Positions 10,269 through 22,699 of a DNA stretch of 64,000 bases are shown here, piece after piece. The stretch's first letter is position 1. The number at the start of each line of letters is the position of its first letter. The notes under the pieces are model-generated. The model was not told the DNA's origin. It did not search any database and saw only the letters and a list, made by a program, of their open reading frames with translations. The stretch is from Agapanthus africanus (Eukaryota; Streptophyta; Magnoliopsida; Asparagales; Amaryllidaceae): positions 295,144,044 through 295,208,043 of the forward strand of contig CM057337.1 in NCBI GenBank assembly GCA_030015575.1, written 5' to 3'. Position numbers and translations under genes: made by a program.

Positions 10269-13200
10269 TGTCACGACCCAAATTTGGCCCGTAACCGGCA
10301 CTTAAACTACGTAACGTCTAAAGGCGTACGCAACATAAGTAAGCCGAAACCCAGAAATCTAAACCACCCAAAACTGGATCAACGGAGAAAACATAGTTTT
10401 AAACATTCAGAATTTTTCAAGTAAAAATCTTTATGTTTAGTTTTCGTTCTTAAAAATTTCGGCAGCACCTCCTTTGTAAAAACTAACCCCGAAAACGGGT
10501 ACAACATAGATAATAATAAAAGCATCCCAAACGGGAGCAAATCACGCCCAACGGCGGAGACAACCACCACAACATATATACGACGCCGAAGCGAAGAAAT
10601 ATAAAAGAAAACTGCATAAAGAAGTAAAACTTTTCAACAAAACCGGCTCCCACGAGCACGGCACCTAAAGTCACCACAAAATATAACATTGAATCCTCAC
10701 ATGTCATCTCTAAGTCATATACAACATAGTGGTAGATGGAGAATACTAGATCCAACAAAAAAATCTACAAAGTACAACAGATAACCGCAACCCACCTTAA
10801 AGCAAGGATCCATAGCCAACCGTAGCGGTATCCGAAAAAGTAGAGATGATAAGATGCCCTGCCGCGACTACTCAGAGGGTAAGTCCTGCACAACACTATG
10901 GCACAACGGGGGTGAGTTGCCAACTCGTGAATAGTAAATAACATCAAACAGTAATCGCAAGTATGCACGAACAGCGATCTATCTATCACAATTAATCCGA
11001 TAGCATAAGTATGGTTGGTGAATATGCAACAATCATATAAAGGTACATCATCAGGGTACTAAAACTATACGAAACAATGCATATCAACATAATCCTGAGT
11101 GTGGGATGATATAATATAAAATCTCATGCAAAAATCATCAACATGGAAAAACACCAGTGTCCCTCACTGACATATCAAATCCCAAATTCTCAGGCACCGC
11201 ATCCTCAGATCAGCCCTCACATCCTGTATGTCTCCTGAAAACCTGAGTGTCAAACACCGACACTCGAAACAATATGAAACCCGTGTCTATCATCGACATG
11301 TAAATCCTCATAACTCAGGCGCTGTCACCATGACTGGCCCTGACGATATGTCATACCTCACTCCGGTCGGTATCTCCATGATAACTGCCGAGTCCAAATA
11401 CAATCACCCGTAGGTAGTAGTCCCACCGTCAGGCTTATCGTCTACACCACGAAATCACCACTCACCCCGGGGTACCATACCGGGTCCACCATGTATCCGC
11501 AGATGGTGCGTCCCGCTCCTCGAATCGGGTATCAAAAGCCAAATCTCAGAACCGAGAAATCACATGGTGGACGCATCAAATATTATATCAAGAGAAACCG
11601 GGTTTTCAAACAATACATAGTTTTCTTGAAAATATCCCCCACGGTTCTCAAATCCATAAATCATATGAAATCCATATCTCAATGCGTAAAACCCATATAA
11701 AGCTGATATATGCAACATAAAACATCAACATGAGCATATAAAGGGAAAACCGCTCTTTAAATTGAATCTAGCTTTAAAACATATCATGCGGTTCCCAATT
11801 CCTTCGAAAATAAATGCAGTATCATATGAAGTGTACATGTAAGTGTAGCAAAGTTTAAGTATCTACATGTAATCAAGTACGAGGGTGTACATGTCAATAT
11901 GTATGCATGATGTATAAGTAAATATAGCAAGATATTAGTGAAGTGGAATAAGGTTCACTACCTTAACTATTCCTGCCCAATGCAATATCACGTATGTATG
12001 TGTCCACAGTATTTCATATGCACAATAGAATAAGAGTTACTACTCCAATCATTCTTATCCACTATCATATCACATATGTAGGTGTTTGTGCGTGTCATGG
12101 AAATTATAGATGGTGTGGGTGTAGCATACAATTTAGTGCTCGTGCAACATGAACCGTCAGTAATGTGTTATATCTAAAGGTACGAGTCAAGTACAACATA
12201 TAATGCAATGCAATGACATTCATATGAAAGTAACTAATATGCAAATACATGCAGCTATCATATCATATTCGCCCCGACGCATAACGCCATACGGGCGATT
12301 TCCCCGTAGATGTTAAATCTACTCACCGATGGTCTCGAGCTATGAAAATCCGACCACCTGCTTCCCCTTGTCCGCAGCACCTGAAATCCCTGCTTGCGAA
12401 CCTAAAATTTCATAAATACAACACATAAGCTAAATATCCTATAATGACGAAAAGACAACGAAACGCGACGAAAACGCCCGGAAAATTACACTGCGCGCTT
12501 AGCGCATCTATCGCGCACGATACCGGCCAAAACTCTAATTGGGGTCGCTAAACTACAATACACCAATTCTGGACCCCGATCGTATCGATCGCGCAACACA
12601 ACACAAAAATTACGAGGAATATACTAGATATAACCTCGCAACAACCAAACGAACCCTACGTCGGAAAAACCCCAAAGTCTAGTAAGCAACCTATCGCAAT
12701 ATATCGCACTAGATTCAAGATAACGCAAATCTAACAATTACAAATACCTTAAAATAGCTTAACTAAGCTATCTAAACCAATCCTATATTTTTAACACTCG
12801 CTAATTATGTTTTAGCAAAAATCTAGTAAGCAATTTTGCTTAATTAAACAAAATGCTTATTAGCAAATTTTAACACTTTCTACTAGATTAATCTTTTCCA
12901 AAACACAATTTAACACTTCAATCAAACATTAATCACTTAATCAAAATTTAACCCTAACATGAATTTCTTAAACCAAATATAATGAATTAATCATGAATTA
13001 AAAGCTAAACTAAGCACATAAATAGCTAACTAAATTAGCTAGTTTAAGATTAAAGCAATTAATTAAGGATTAAGGTAAGAAATTATACCTCCTCGAGAAC
13101 ACCAAAATGAAATTAGATCCATCATTTTAGCCTCCAAAAATCAAGCTTTGATGAAGATCCATGAAGGATTAGTGACGGAAAAATGGTTTAATATTTATAT

Positions 13201-13755
13201 AGGAATTTTTGGATTTATTTTTGGATTTATTTTTGTGTTTTTGATTGAAAAAGAGTGAGAAATGAGCTTGGAAGTTGAAATGGGCAGAAATGGGGATGTG
13301 GGTCGGCCAAGAAGGGATGGGGGGTATTTTTGTGAATTTTGGGTGAAGAAATTGCTAGGAAAATGAGTAATAAAAGCTAATAAATGCATTTTGCCACCTT
13401 TTCACCTTTTCTTTTCTTTTTAAAATAATTCCTTTTGCACTCCAAAAATATGTAGATATTTAAAAAGAAGTTTCTAAAATAATTCTTATGACAAAATTAT
13501 TTTATTCACAAAAGAAAATTTTTCCCGATTTACATGCACAAAATACCGCTTAAAATAATATTTTATTTGGGAAAAAATATATCTGAACCAAACCCTCCCA
13601 AATACTCCCAAAGTTCGCGCAAAAGCTTTATTTTAGCCAAACTAGGTGTCGGTAAGCTTATACGGTCGTTTGATCGAAATCGGGTTAAAACGGGAAAAAC
13701 CGACAATTTTGCCCTAAAACGGGAAAATTCGCAAAACGATTTCTAAAACGTTACA
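10269..13755 (-). repeat. G2 3' LTR
   Basis: Plus strand starts TGTCACGACC and ends ACGTTACA, that is TG...CA on the minus strand. It aligns along its length with 18681-22155, with scattered substitutions, so the insertion is not recent. It has one extra copy of a short GGATTTATTTTT unit near 13210, which accounts for most of the 12-bp length difference. Hairpin units GTGTC/GACAC occur near 11249-11310. No gene is present. Confidence 0.95.
13193..13201 (-). promoter_or_regulatory. Putative TATA box in the G2 3' LTR
   Basis: The minus strand reads TATATAAAT about 555 bp into the LTR, and the same word is at 21604-21612 in the 5' LTR. The position is reasonable for the U3 promoter; the transcription start is not visible from sequence. 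Confidence 0.5.
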
Positions 13756-13767
13756 ATCTCCCCTCCT
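13756..13767 (-). other. Polypurine tract of G2
   Basis: The minus strand reads AGGAGGGGAGAT immediately before the 3' LTR start TGTAACG. It would prime plus-strand DNA synthesis. G3 has the equivalent tract at 60655. Confidence 0.88.
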
Positions 13768-13788
13768 TATAGAAATTCGGTCCCCGAA

Positions 13789-14490
13789 TTAAAATTTCAT
13801 ACTAAGCGTACCTTCAAAAAGATGAAGGAATTTCTTCCGCATTTCACTCTCGGCCTCCCAAGTGATCTCCTCACTAGTCGGGCTACGCCAAAGAACCTTC
13901 ACAGATGGCAAGACCTTTGACCGAAGTTTCTTCACCTGACGATCCAAAATAACTACCGGCTGCTCTGTGAACGAAAGATCGCGCTCAAACTGAACGGTCT
14001 CGCGCTGAATCGTGTGAGAAGGATCATGAAGGTATCTACGAAGCATCGACACATGAAAAACAGGGTGAACATCCGGAAAACTGGGCGGGAGCGCCAAACG
14101 ATAAGCAACAGAACCCACTCGCTCAAGGATCTCGAAAGGACCTACAAATCTGGGACTGAGCTTCCCTCTCTTCCCAAATTGCATAACGCCCTTCATCGGA
14201 GAAATCCTCAGGAATACATGATCCCCCACTACGAACTCAAGTCTGCGACGACGACGGTCGGCAAAAGACTTCTGCCTGCACTGGGCTGCTCTCATCCTAT
14301 CCTGAATCAGCTGGATCTTCTCTGTGGTCTCCTGAACTAGCTGGGGTCCCAAAACCAGACTCTCACTAAGCTCGGTCGAACAGACTGGCGATCGACACTT
14401 CCTACCATATAAAGCCTCAAAAGGTGCCATCTGAATAGTCTCCTGAAAGCTGTTGTTATAGGAGAACTCAATCAACGGCAAGTGACGATC
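13789..14490 (-). pseudogene. G2 integrase C-terminal region with chromodomain-like tail
   Basis: Open for about 230 codons after a TAG at 14491-14493. It begins in the end of the integrase core (PLIEFSYNNSFQETIQMAPFEALYGRKCRSP), continues through the GPF-type module (GKLSPRFVGPFEILERVGSVAYRLALP and HPVFHVSMLRRY) and ends with VLWRSPTSEEITWEAESEM, the spacing of a divergent chromodomain (VxW...EExTWExE). In chromoviruses such a tail steers integration to particular chromatin. The final stop lies 33 bp before the 3' LTR, so nothing is missing at this end. Only the upstream stop breaks it. Confidence 0.9.
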
Positions 14491-14909
14491 CTAACTGCCA
14501 CCAAAATCAAGCACGCATGCACGGAGCATATCCTCTAGAGTCTGTATAGTCCACTCCGACTGGCCATCGGTCTGTGGATGAAAAGCGGTACTAAAACTCA
14601 GCCGGGTATCCAAAACTTCCTGAAGCTTCTGCCAAAGACGGCTAGTAAACTGGGTGCCTCTGTCGGATACTATGCATGTGGGAACACCGTGCAAACGCAC
14701 AATCTCATCTACGTATAACTGAGCATCTGAGCATAACCTAAAGTGGTCTTCACTGGAAGAAAGTGATCCGCTTTCATCAAACGGTATACAATAACCCAAA
14801 TGGAGTCATACCCTCGACTGGTCCTGGGTAGACCCACAATGAAGTCCATGGAAATCTGCTCCCATTTCCACTCCGGAACGGGTAAAGGCTGCAACTCTCC
14901 AGCCGGTCA
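14491..14909 (-). pseudogene. G2 integrase catalytic core, frameshifted
   Basis: Two overlapping open stretches in different frames hold the core. The first (to about 14709) carries [17 protein letters not shown] with the first catalytic Asp. A one-base loss near 14715-14725 shifts the frame. The second carries [24 protein letters not shown] (second Asp) and [23 protein letters not shown] with the catalytic Glu; the residue after it is Trp, where Arg is usual. TAG at 14491-14493 then separates it from the C-terminal part. All three D,D,E residues remain. Confidence 0.9.
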
Positions 14910-15353
14910 CTAATGCTCAGCCTTGTCTTGCTGACAAGTCCGGCACCTCGAAACGAAGTCCGATATATCACGCTTCATCCCTTTCACCCAGTAGAAGTCC
15001 CTCAAGTCACGGTACATCTTGGTGGAAGCTGGATGAATGCTAAAGGCCGATTGATGTGCCTGCTCTAGGATCTCGCGTCTCAACCCATCAACATCTGGTA
15101 CACACAAACGAGTCCCGCATCATAGCACACCCTGGTCATCAATCATGAACTCCGAAACTCTTCCCTGCCGAACAAGCGCAAGAATCTCAATCAAACGGGC
15201 ATCACTGGGCTGCGCCTCATGGATACGATCAAAAAGAAGAGGACGGGCACGGACATGAGCAAGCTGTCCCCCAGCAGAAGTGAAATCGAACTACACTCTA
15301 CTATCACACAAGAGCTGCCAATCTGTAGAAGACTGACACTGAACTGCGCTCAG
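14910..15353 (-). pseudogene. G2 integrase zinc-binding domain and linker
   Basis: The zinc domain is intact within an open stretch: QAHQSAFSIHP gives two His, and FVSRCRTCQQDKAEH gives the two Cys of the HHCC motif. The linker from RNase H has TAG at 15291-15293, where G1 reads CAG, and a TGA upstream of CGTRLCVPD. After KAEH come two adjacent stops, TAG and TGA, just before PAGELQPLP. The domain would bind element DNA ends and assist integrase multimerisation. Confidence 0.88.
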
Positions 15354-15944
15354 CTAGGACAAGCTACCCACGAGCCTACGACTCAAAGCATCAGCTACCA
15401 CATTCGCCTTGCCCGGGTGATAAATGATCTCACAATCATAATCCTTCACAAGCTCCATCCATCGGCGTTGACTCAGGTTCAGATCTCGCTGCTGGAAGAT
15501 ATACTTCAAACTCTGGTGATCCGTGAAGATCTGACACGACTCTCCGTACAAGTAGTGTCTCCAAATCTTCAACGAAAAGACTACCGCTGCCATCTCAAGA
15601 TCATGAGTGGGGTAATTCTGCTCGTGCTTCTTCAGCTGCCTAGAAGCATATGCAATCACCCTATCATACTGCATCAAAACACAGCCGAGCCCCACTCGAG
15701 AAGCATCACAATAAACAACATAGCCGCCTGATCCAGAAGGTAAAGAAAGAACTGGTGCAGTCATCAACCGAGTCTTCAACTGCTGAAAACTCTGCTCGCA
15801 CGCATCAGTCCAGAGAAAAGGAATTCCCTTCCGTGTCAGTCCAATCAGCGGTGCAGCGATACTCGAGAAATCCTGCACAAAATGGCGATAATAACCAGCT
15901 AAGCCCAAAAAGCTGCGGACCTCCGTCACCGATACAGGTCTGGG
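15354..15944 (-). pseudogene. G2 RNase H domain
   Basis: Open from the TAG at 15945-15947 to a TAG at 15354-15356. It starts [23 protein letters not shown] (RT thumb/connection), then [15 protein letters not shown] with the first catalytic Asp, the [21 protein letters not shown] segment with the Glu, [11 protein letters not shown] with the next Asp, and [12 protein letters not shown]. It would degrade the RNA strand during reverse transcription. The catalytic residues look intact, so only the flanking stops disable it. It closely matches the same domain in G1. Confidence 0.92.
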
Positions 15945-15947
15945 CTA

Positions 15948-17079
15948 AAGTTGTACAGCCTCGATCTTCCTCGGGTCTACAAGAATACCATCACCAGTCA
16001 CCACATGACCCAGGAAGTCAATCCTATCAAGCCAAAATGCGCACTTTGAGAATTTAGCATACAGCCGGTGCTCTCTCAATATCTGCAAAGTAATCCTCAG
16101 GTGCTGCTCATGCTCCTCATGACTCCTAGAGTAGACCAGTATATCATCAATAAACACTATAATGAACTGGTCGAGGAACGGCCTGAAAATCCGGTTCATC
16201 AGATCCATGAACGCTGCTGGCGCATTGGTGAGTCCGAACGACATCCTCAAAAACTCATAATGCCCATAGCGCGTACGAAAAGCAGTCTTCGGAATGTCAT
16301 CATTCCGAACCCGCAACTGATGATAACCCGAACGCAAAATCAATCTTCGAAAAATGTTTCGCACCCTGGAGCTGATCAAATAAATCGTCAATACAGGGTA
16401 AAGGATACCTGTTCCGCACCGTAACTCGATTCAACTGACGATAATCCACACATAGCCACAAACTGTCGTCCTTCTTCTTGACGAACAGAACAGGAGCTCC
16501 CCACGGCGAAACACTCGGACGCACAAGTCCCAAATCAAGCAACTCTTGCAATTGATCTTTAAGCTCTCTAAGCTCTGCCGGAGCCATCCGATAAGGCGGT
16601 ATAGAAATAGGCTCCGTGCCAGGAATCAGATCAAGGCAAAACTCAATATCGCGCTCTGGCGGCAACCCAGGTAACTTATCAAGAAAGACATCGGGAAACT
16701 CTCGCACGGTAGAAACCTGGTCCAACGACTCCACCGTAGCTCCAGTATCATGAATGAAAGCCAAGAATCCCCGACATCCCCTCCTCAAAATCCGACTAGC
16801 GCACAGAACAGAAACCAAACTGTGAGGGGCGACACCATGGTCTCCCTGCACAACAAACACTGACTCGCCCGGAAAACAAAATCTAACTGTCTTCTCGCAG
16901 CAGTCCATGGACGCATAGCAAGTTGCTAGCCAGTCCATGCCCAACAGAACGTCGAAGTCCAACATCTCAAGAAGGATCAAGTCGACGGACAGATCTCTGT
17001 CTCCAAAACGGGCAGAACATGATCGGAACACGTGCCGAGCAACAAACGACTCTCCCACAGGAGTAGTCACTACTAGCGG
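15948..17079 (-). pseudogene. G2 reverse transcriptase, one frameshift
   Basis: The first stretch (17070-16340) covers the protease-RT linker, [26 protein letters not shown] and [27 protein letters not shown], and runs out of frame after FSKID because of an extra base in the A run at 16336-16339 (plus strand). The next frame continues with [39 protein letters not shown] and the catalytic [10 protein letters not shown] near 16129-16158, then [19 protein letters not shown] at 15945-15947 replaces the TGG seen in G1. It would copy element RNA into cDNA. Confidence 0.92.
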
Positions 17080-17304
17080 CTAATCCAACAAACACGACAC
17101 TCGGCCTAACCTCGGCGCGAAGTGCGTAGAAACATACGAATGCATAGATCCCGGATCGAAAAGAACATGTGCATCAAAAGAACATAAGGAAAGGGTACCT
17201 GAAACCACAGCATTGGATGCCTGAGCGTCCTGGTGAGTCAAGGCAAAAACCCGTGCCTGCCCTCTACCGACTACTGGCTGTCCTCTGCCTCTGCCACCTC
17301 GTCC
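17080..17304 (-). pseudogene. G2 aspartic protease region
   Basis: Between the TGA at 17305 and the TAG at 17080-17082 (CAG in G1) the frame reads [16 protein letters not shown] and then [18 protein letters not shown], the DPG-type active site also present in G1 ([12 protein letters not shown]). It would cut the Gag-Pol polyprotein. Flanking stops mean it could be made only by readthrough. The domain continues past the second stop into [18 protein letters not shown], kept in the next open stretch. Confidence 0.82.
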
Positions 17305-18459
17305 TCACGGCACAAAACCACCGCGACCACGACCTCTCTGAGAAGGAGTCTGACGCGGCGCAACAACAGGAATAAGAGGCAACGCTCTCTGAGGCGGAGA
17401 AGGTGGTAAATTAACCTGCGGTACTGCTGGCCCTCTCTGACGCACCACAGTACAATTCCGAACAAGATGATGCAAACTGCCACAACCGAAGCATCCATAA
17501 GACGGTCGCTGGCCCTCCTGGGAATAAGAACTGAATAACTGGCCACGTCCCACGTCTCTGCTACTCCCCGAGTCTGAAGGAACTCTGCCTCTGCGGACAA
17601 ACCTCGGTCCCCGTGCTGGTTCATCCATACGAGTCCTCTTCGGTTCTAGAACAACCGATGACTCAGCTAGGCGCTCCTCCACCAATAGGGCTGCATCGAC
17701 AGCTGCCGCATACGTGTCACAATGCTGAATGCTGATGGCTAGGAACAACTGGGTAAGCAGGCCTCGAACAAACCTCTTCACCCTCATCTCCTTAGTCGCC
17801 ACCAGGTACGGAGCATACACCGACAGCTCAGTAAACAAAACATCATACTCCGACACCGTCATCCCCAGCGTCTGACATATCGACTCAAATCTGCGCGCTC
17901 GCGCATCCCTGATGCTCGGTGGAAGAAAACGGGAAAGAAACGACGTCAGAAACTCAGCCCAGGTCATATGAGCAAGACCAGCGGCTCTGCCCCTCTCCAA
18001 CGACTCACACCACTTCTGGGCCATACCCTCCAGCCGGAAACTCGCAAACTCTACCCATCTCTCGTCGGAGCATCGGAGTGAGCAACAAATCCTGGCCATC
18101 CGGTCGATGAACGACTGCGGATCCTCAGTAACATCTGTGCCAGTAAACACCGGAGGCCTCAGCCTCATGAACTCCGTCAGTGACACGGTAATAACCTCTG
18201 GAGCTGCAACTACGACTGCCGGATCAGTTGGTACCATCGTGGTCCCTCCAACGGGTGGAACAACAGCCTGCCCCTGTACTCGAATGGCCTCTACTAACGT
18301 CCCCACAATTAGGCGCAGGTCCTGCATACCAGCCCCAATCAAAGCAATGTGCTCCGGTACCATGGGCGTATCGCCCTGGTCAACCCTCACCTCAGACGAG
18401 TCGACTTTGGCCTCGGCCCTCGCGGCCGCTCTCTGTGCCCTCGTAGTCTTCGGCGGCAT
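17305..18459 (-). pseudogene. G2 gag (capsid and zinc knuckle), ended by TGA before protease
   Basis: The start is the ATG at 18459 ([16 protein letters not shown]), shared with G1. The capsid-like part includes [20 protein letters not shown] and [15 protein letters not shown]. The zinc knuckle CFGCGSLHHLVRNC fits CX2CX4HX4C exactly, unlike G1 where the last Cys is lost. A basic RGRGRGG stretch precedes the TGA at 17305-17307; G1 reads AGA in that place and runs on into protease, so the stop is probably secondary. About 384 codons. The frame as it stands could still encode a Gag, useful if other factors came in trans. The function is structural, forming the virus-like particle. Confidence 0.92.
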
Positions 18460-18664
18460 ATAGGCTAGAAATTGAAACAAGATTCGATAAGGAAATGGAA
18501 ATCGAATCACGGAAGGAATTTCAATCAATAAGTCCTAAGGTCAGTTAGGCGGAGTACCGTGTCGTAAGTATGCCGCGGAACATACACACGCTACGCTACT
18601 CTGCTTAAGCTACCTACTCCATCATACCAAGGCCATCCTACACTCCGAAAGATAAAAACCTAGC

Positions 18665-18676
18665 GCTTTGATACCA
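18665..18676 (-). other. Primer-binding site of G2
   Basis: The minus strand reads TGGTATCAAAGC, one transition away from the initiator tRNA-Met complement TGGTATCAGAGC found in G1 and G3. It is four bases inside the 5' LTR. Confidence 0.9.
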
Positions 18677-18680
18677 ACTT

Positions 18681-21600
18681 TGTCACGACAGAAATTTTGC
18701 CCGTAACCGGCACTTAAACTACATAACGTCTAAAGGCGTACGCAGCTTAAGTAAGCCGAAACCCAGTAATCTAAACCACCCAAAACTGGATCAACGGAGA
18801 AAACATTGTTTTAAACATTCGGAATTTTTGAAGTAAAAATCTTTAAGTTTAGTTTTCGTTCTTAAAAATTTAGGCAACACCTCCTTTGTAAAAACTAACC
18901 CCGAAAACGGGTACAACATAGATAATAATAAAAGCATCCCAAACGGGAGCAAATCACGCTCAACGGAGGAGATAAGGACCACAATATATATACGACGCCG
19001 AAGCGAAGAAATATAAAAGAAAACTGCATAAAGAAGTAAAACTTTTCAACAAAACCGGCTCCCACAAGCACGGCACCCAAAGTCACCACAAAATATAACA
19101 CTGAATCCTCACAAGTCGTCTCTAAGTCATATACAACATTGTGGTAGATGGAGAATACTAGATCCAACAAAAAAATATACAAAGTACAACAGATAACCGC
19201 AACCCACCTTAAAGCAAGGATTCACAGCCAACCGTAGCGGTATCCGCAAAAATAGAGATGATAAGATGCCCTGCCGCGACTACTCAGAGGGTAAGTCCTG
19301 CACAACACTGTGGCACAACGGGGGTGAGTTGCCAACTCGTGAATAGTAAATAACATCATACAGTAATCTCAAGTATTCATGAACAGCGATCTATCTATTA
19401 CAAGTAATCCGATAGCATAAGTATGATTGGTGAATATGCAACAATCATGTAAAGGTATATCATCAGGGTACTAAAACTACATGAAACAATGCATATCAAC
19501 ATAATCCTGAGTGTGGGATGATATAGTATAAATCTCATGCAAAAATCATCAGCATGGAAACACACCAGTGTCCCTCACTGACACATCAAATCCCAAATGC
19601 TCAGGCACCGCATCCTCAGATCAGCCCTGACATCCTGTATGTCTCATGAAAACCTGAGTGTCAAACACCGACACTCGAAACATCATGAAACCCGTGTCTA
19701 TCATCGACACGTAAATCCTCATAACTCTGGCGCTGTCACCATGACTGGCCCTGACGATATGTCATACCTCACTCTGGTCGGTATCTCCATGATAACCGCC
19801 GATTCCAAATACAATCACCGGTAGGTAGTGGTCCTACCGTCAGGCTTATCGTCTACACAACGAAATCACCACTCACACCGGGGTACCATACCGGGTCCAC
19901 CATGTACCCGCAGACGGTGCGTCCCGCTCCACGAATCGGGTATCACAAGCCAAATCTCATAACAGAGAAATCACATGGTGGACGCATCAAATATCATATC
20001 AAGAGAAATCGGGTTTTCAAACAATACATAGTTGTCTTGAAAATATCCCCCACGGTTCTCAAATTCATAAATCATATGAAATCCATATCTCAATGCGTAA
20101 AATCCATATAAAGCTGATATATGCAACATAAAACATCAATATGAGCATATAAAGGGAAAACCGCTCTTTAAATTGAATCTAGCTTTAAAACATATCATGC
20201 GGTTCCCAATTCTTTCGAAAATAAATGCAGTATCATATGAAGTGTACATGTAAGTGTAGCAAAGTTTATGTATCTACATTTAATCAAGTACAAGGGTGTA
20301 CATGTCAATATGTATGCATGATGTATAAGTAAATATAGCAAGATATAAGTGAATTGGAATAAGGTTCACTACCTTAACTATTCCTGCCCAATGCAATAAC
20401 ACGTATGTATGTGTCCACAGTATTTCATATGCACAATAGAATAAGAGTTACTACTCCAATCATTTCTATCCACTATCATATCACATATGTAGGTGTTTGT
20501 GCGTGTCAAGGCAATTACAGACGGTGTGGGTGTAGCATACAATTTAGTGCTCGTGCAACATGAACCGTCAGCAATGTGTTATATCTAAAGGTACGAGTCA
20601 AGTACAACAGATAATGCTATGCAATGACATTCATATGAATGTAACTAATATGCAAATACATGAAGCTATCATATCATATTCGCCCCGACGCATAACGCCA
20701 TACGGGCGATTTCCCCGTAGATGTTAAATCTACTCACCGATGGTCTCGAGCTATGAATATCCGACCACCTGCTTCCCCTTGTCCGCAGCACCTGAAATCC
20801 CTGCTTGCGAACCTAAAATTTCATAAATACAACACATAAGCTAAATATCCTATAATGACGAAAAGACAACGAAACGCGACGAAAACGCCCGGAAAATTAC
20901 ACTACGCTCTTAGCGCATCTATCGCGCACGATACCGGCCAAAACCCTAATTGAGGTCGCTAAACTACAAAACCCCAATTCTGGACCCCGATCGTCCCGAT
21001 CGTGCGACACAACACAAAAATTACGAGGAATATACTAGATATAATCTCGCAACTACCAAACGAACCCTACGTCGGAAAAACCCCGAAATCTAGTAAGCAA
21101 CCTATCGCAATATATCGCACTAGATTCAAGATAACGCAAATCTAACAATTATAAATACCTTAAAATAGCTTAACTAAGCTATCTAAACCAATCCTATATT
21201 TTTAACACTCGCTAATTATGTTTTAGCAAAAATCTAGTAAGCAATTTTGCTTAATTAAACAAAATGCTTATTAGCAAATTTTAACACTTTCTACTAGATT
21301 AATCTTTTCCAAAACACAATTTAACACTTCAATTAAACACTAATCACTTAATCAAAATTTAACCCTAACATGAATTTCTTAAACCAAATATAATGAATTA
21401 ATCATGAATTAAAACCTAAACTAAGCACATAAATAGCTAACTAAATTAGCTAGTTTAAGATTAAAGCAATTAATTAAGGATTAAGGTAAGAAATTATACC
21501 TCCTCAAGAACACCAAAATGAAATTAGATCCATCATTTTAGCCTCCAAAAATCAAGCTTTGATGATGATCCATAAAGGATTAGTGAAGGAAAAATGGTTT

Positions 21601-22155
21601 AATATTTATATAGGAATTTTTGGATTTATTTTTGTGTTTTTGATTGAAAAAGAGTGAGAAATGAGCTTGGAAGTTGCAATGGGCAGAAATGGGGATGTGG
21701 GTCGGCCAAGGAGGGATGGGGGGGTATTTTTGTGAATTTTGGGTGAAGAAATTGCTAGGAAAATGAGTAATAAAAGCTAATAAATGCATTTTGCCACCTT
21801 TTCACCTTTCCTTTTCTTTTTAAAATAATTCCTTTTGCACTCCAAAAATATGTAGATATTTAAAAATTAGTTTCTAAAATAATTCTAGTGACAAAATTAT
21901 TTTATTCACAAAAGAAAAATTTTCCCGATTTACGTGCACAAAATACCGCTTGAAATAATATTTTATTTGGGAAAATATCTATCTGAACCAAAACCTCCCA
22001 AATACTCCCAAAGTTCGTGCACAAGCTTTATTTTAGCCAAACTAGGTGTCGGTAAACTTATACGGTCGTTTGATCGAAATCGGGTTAAAACGGGAAAAAC
22101 CGACAATTTTGCCCTAAAACGGGAAAATTCGCAAAACGATTTCTAAAATGTTACA
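18681..22155 (-). repeat. G2 5' LTR
   Basis: Plus strand starts TGTCACGACA and ends AATGTTACA. It pairs with 10269-13755. A TATATAAAT word on the minus strand at 21604-21612 is the best promoter candidate. The region is AT-rich in its outer half (about 20950-22150). No gene is present. Confidence 0.95.
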
Positions 22156-22160
22156 TCTTC
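22156..22160. other. Target-site duplication of G2, right copy (TCTTC)
   Basis: Perfect repeat of 10264-10268. The sequence that follows (ACCTTCTCTCAGGTT) continues the interrupted copia A. Confidence 0.95.
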
Positions 22161-22699
22161 ACCTTCTCTCAGGTTACGAGTACTCCTAGGATTAGGAGAG
22201 TACACCCATTATGCTTATTGGATAATCCTCTTCCTAACCATCGGCTAGTGCCGAATGGGAGGGAGGGAAGAAAACCTTTTAGCCTAAAGGGGTGTACAGA
22301 AGGTAATGACTAAAGACTTATAAAGGGATTTGGAGATATGAAAAAGAAATACACGGTTACAGTTGTGAATCTGATAATGGAAGAGGCATTACTAGGACTG
22401 CCCGAATACCCCTCCGAAATATTTACATATTTCAGTTTCACTGTGTATCGTTAAAACAAAACTGATTTCCAAATTAGACACTTGCTCCAGGGTATGTATT
22501 TACCATATATGATTCTCACATCTGTATGGTTTTTGCAGATGATGAGTGGGTGTATGTTATTGGGAATTGGGTGATCATCCTCATTATATCGGGATTCGTT
22601 GTAATTGGTGATATTTGAGGAAATCGCCTGGGTTGTTTGCCGGACGGCAATTACTTGGTTTTGAATATCCGTTGTTTTGCAGCAATTTCAAATTGATAT
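22161..22699 (+). other. Element A interior after G2, unassigned
   Basis: To about 22345 this is the second half of the tandem block whose first copy ends near 10045. After that, up to 22700, the position predicts protease and upstream sequence, but I cannot recognise any motif on either strand. Confidence 0.5.

Larger units (their letters stand above)
10269..22155 (-). mobile_element. Ty3/gypsy LTR retrotransposon G2, complete length
   Basis: The element is 11.9 kb, bounded by LTRs of 3487 bp (10269-13755) and 3475 bp (18681-22155) and by a perfect TSD TCTTC. On the minus strand it reads 5' LTR, PBS, gag, protease, RT, RNase H, integrase with a chromodomain-like tail, PPT, 3' LTR. It sits inside copia A. 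Every domain is recognisable but stops and frameshifts make it non-autonomous now. The layout and LTR length fit Tekay/Del-like chromoviruses; the clade name is inference. Confidence 0.96.
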
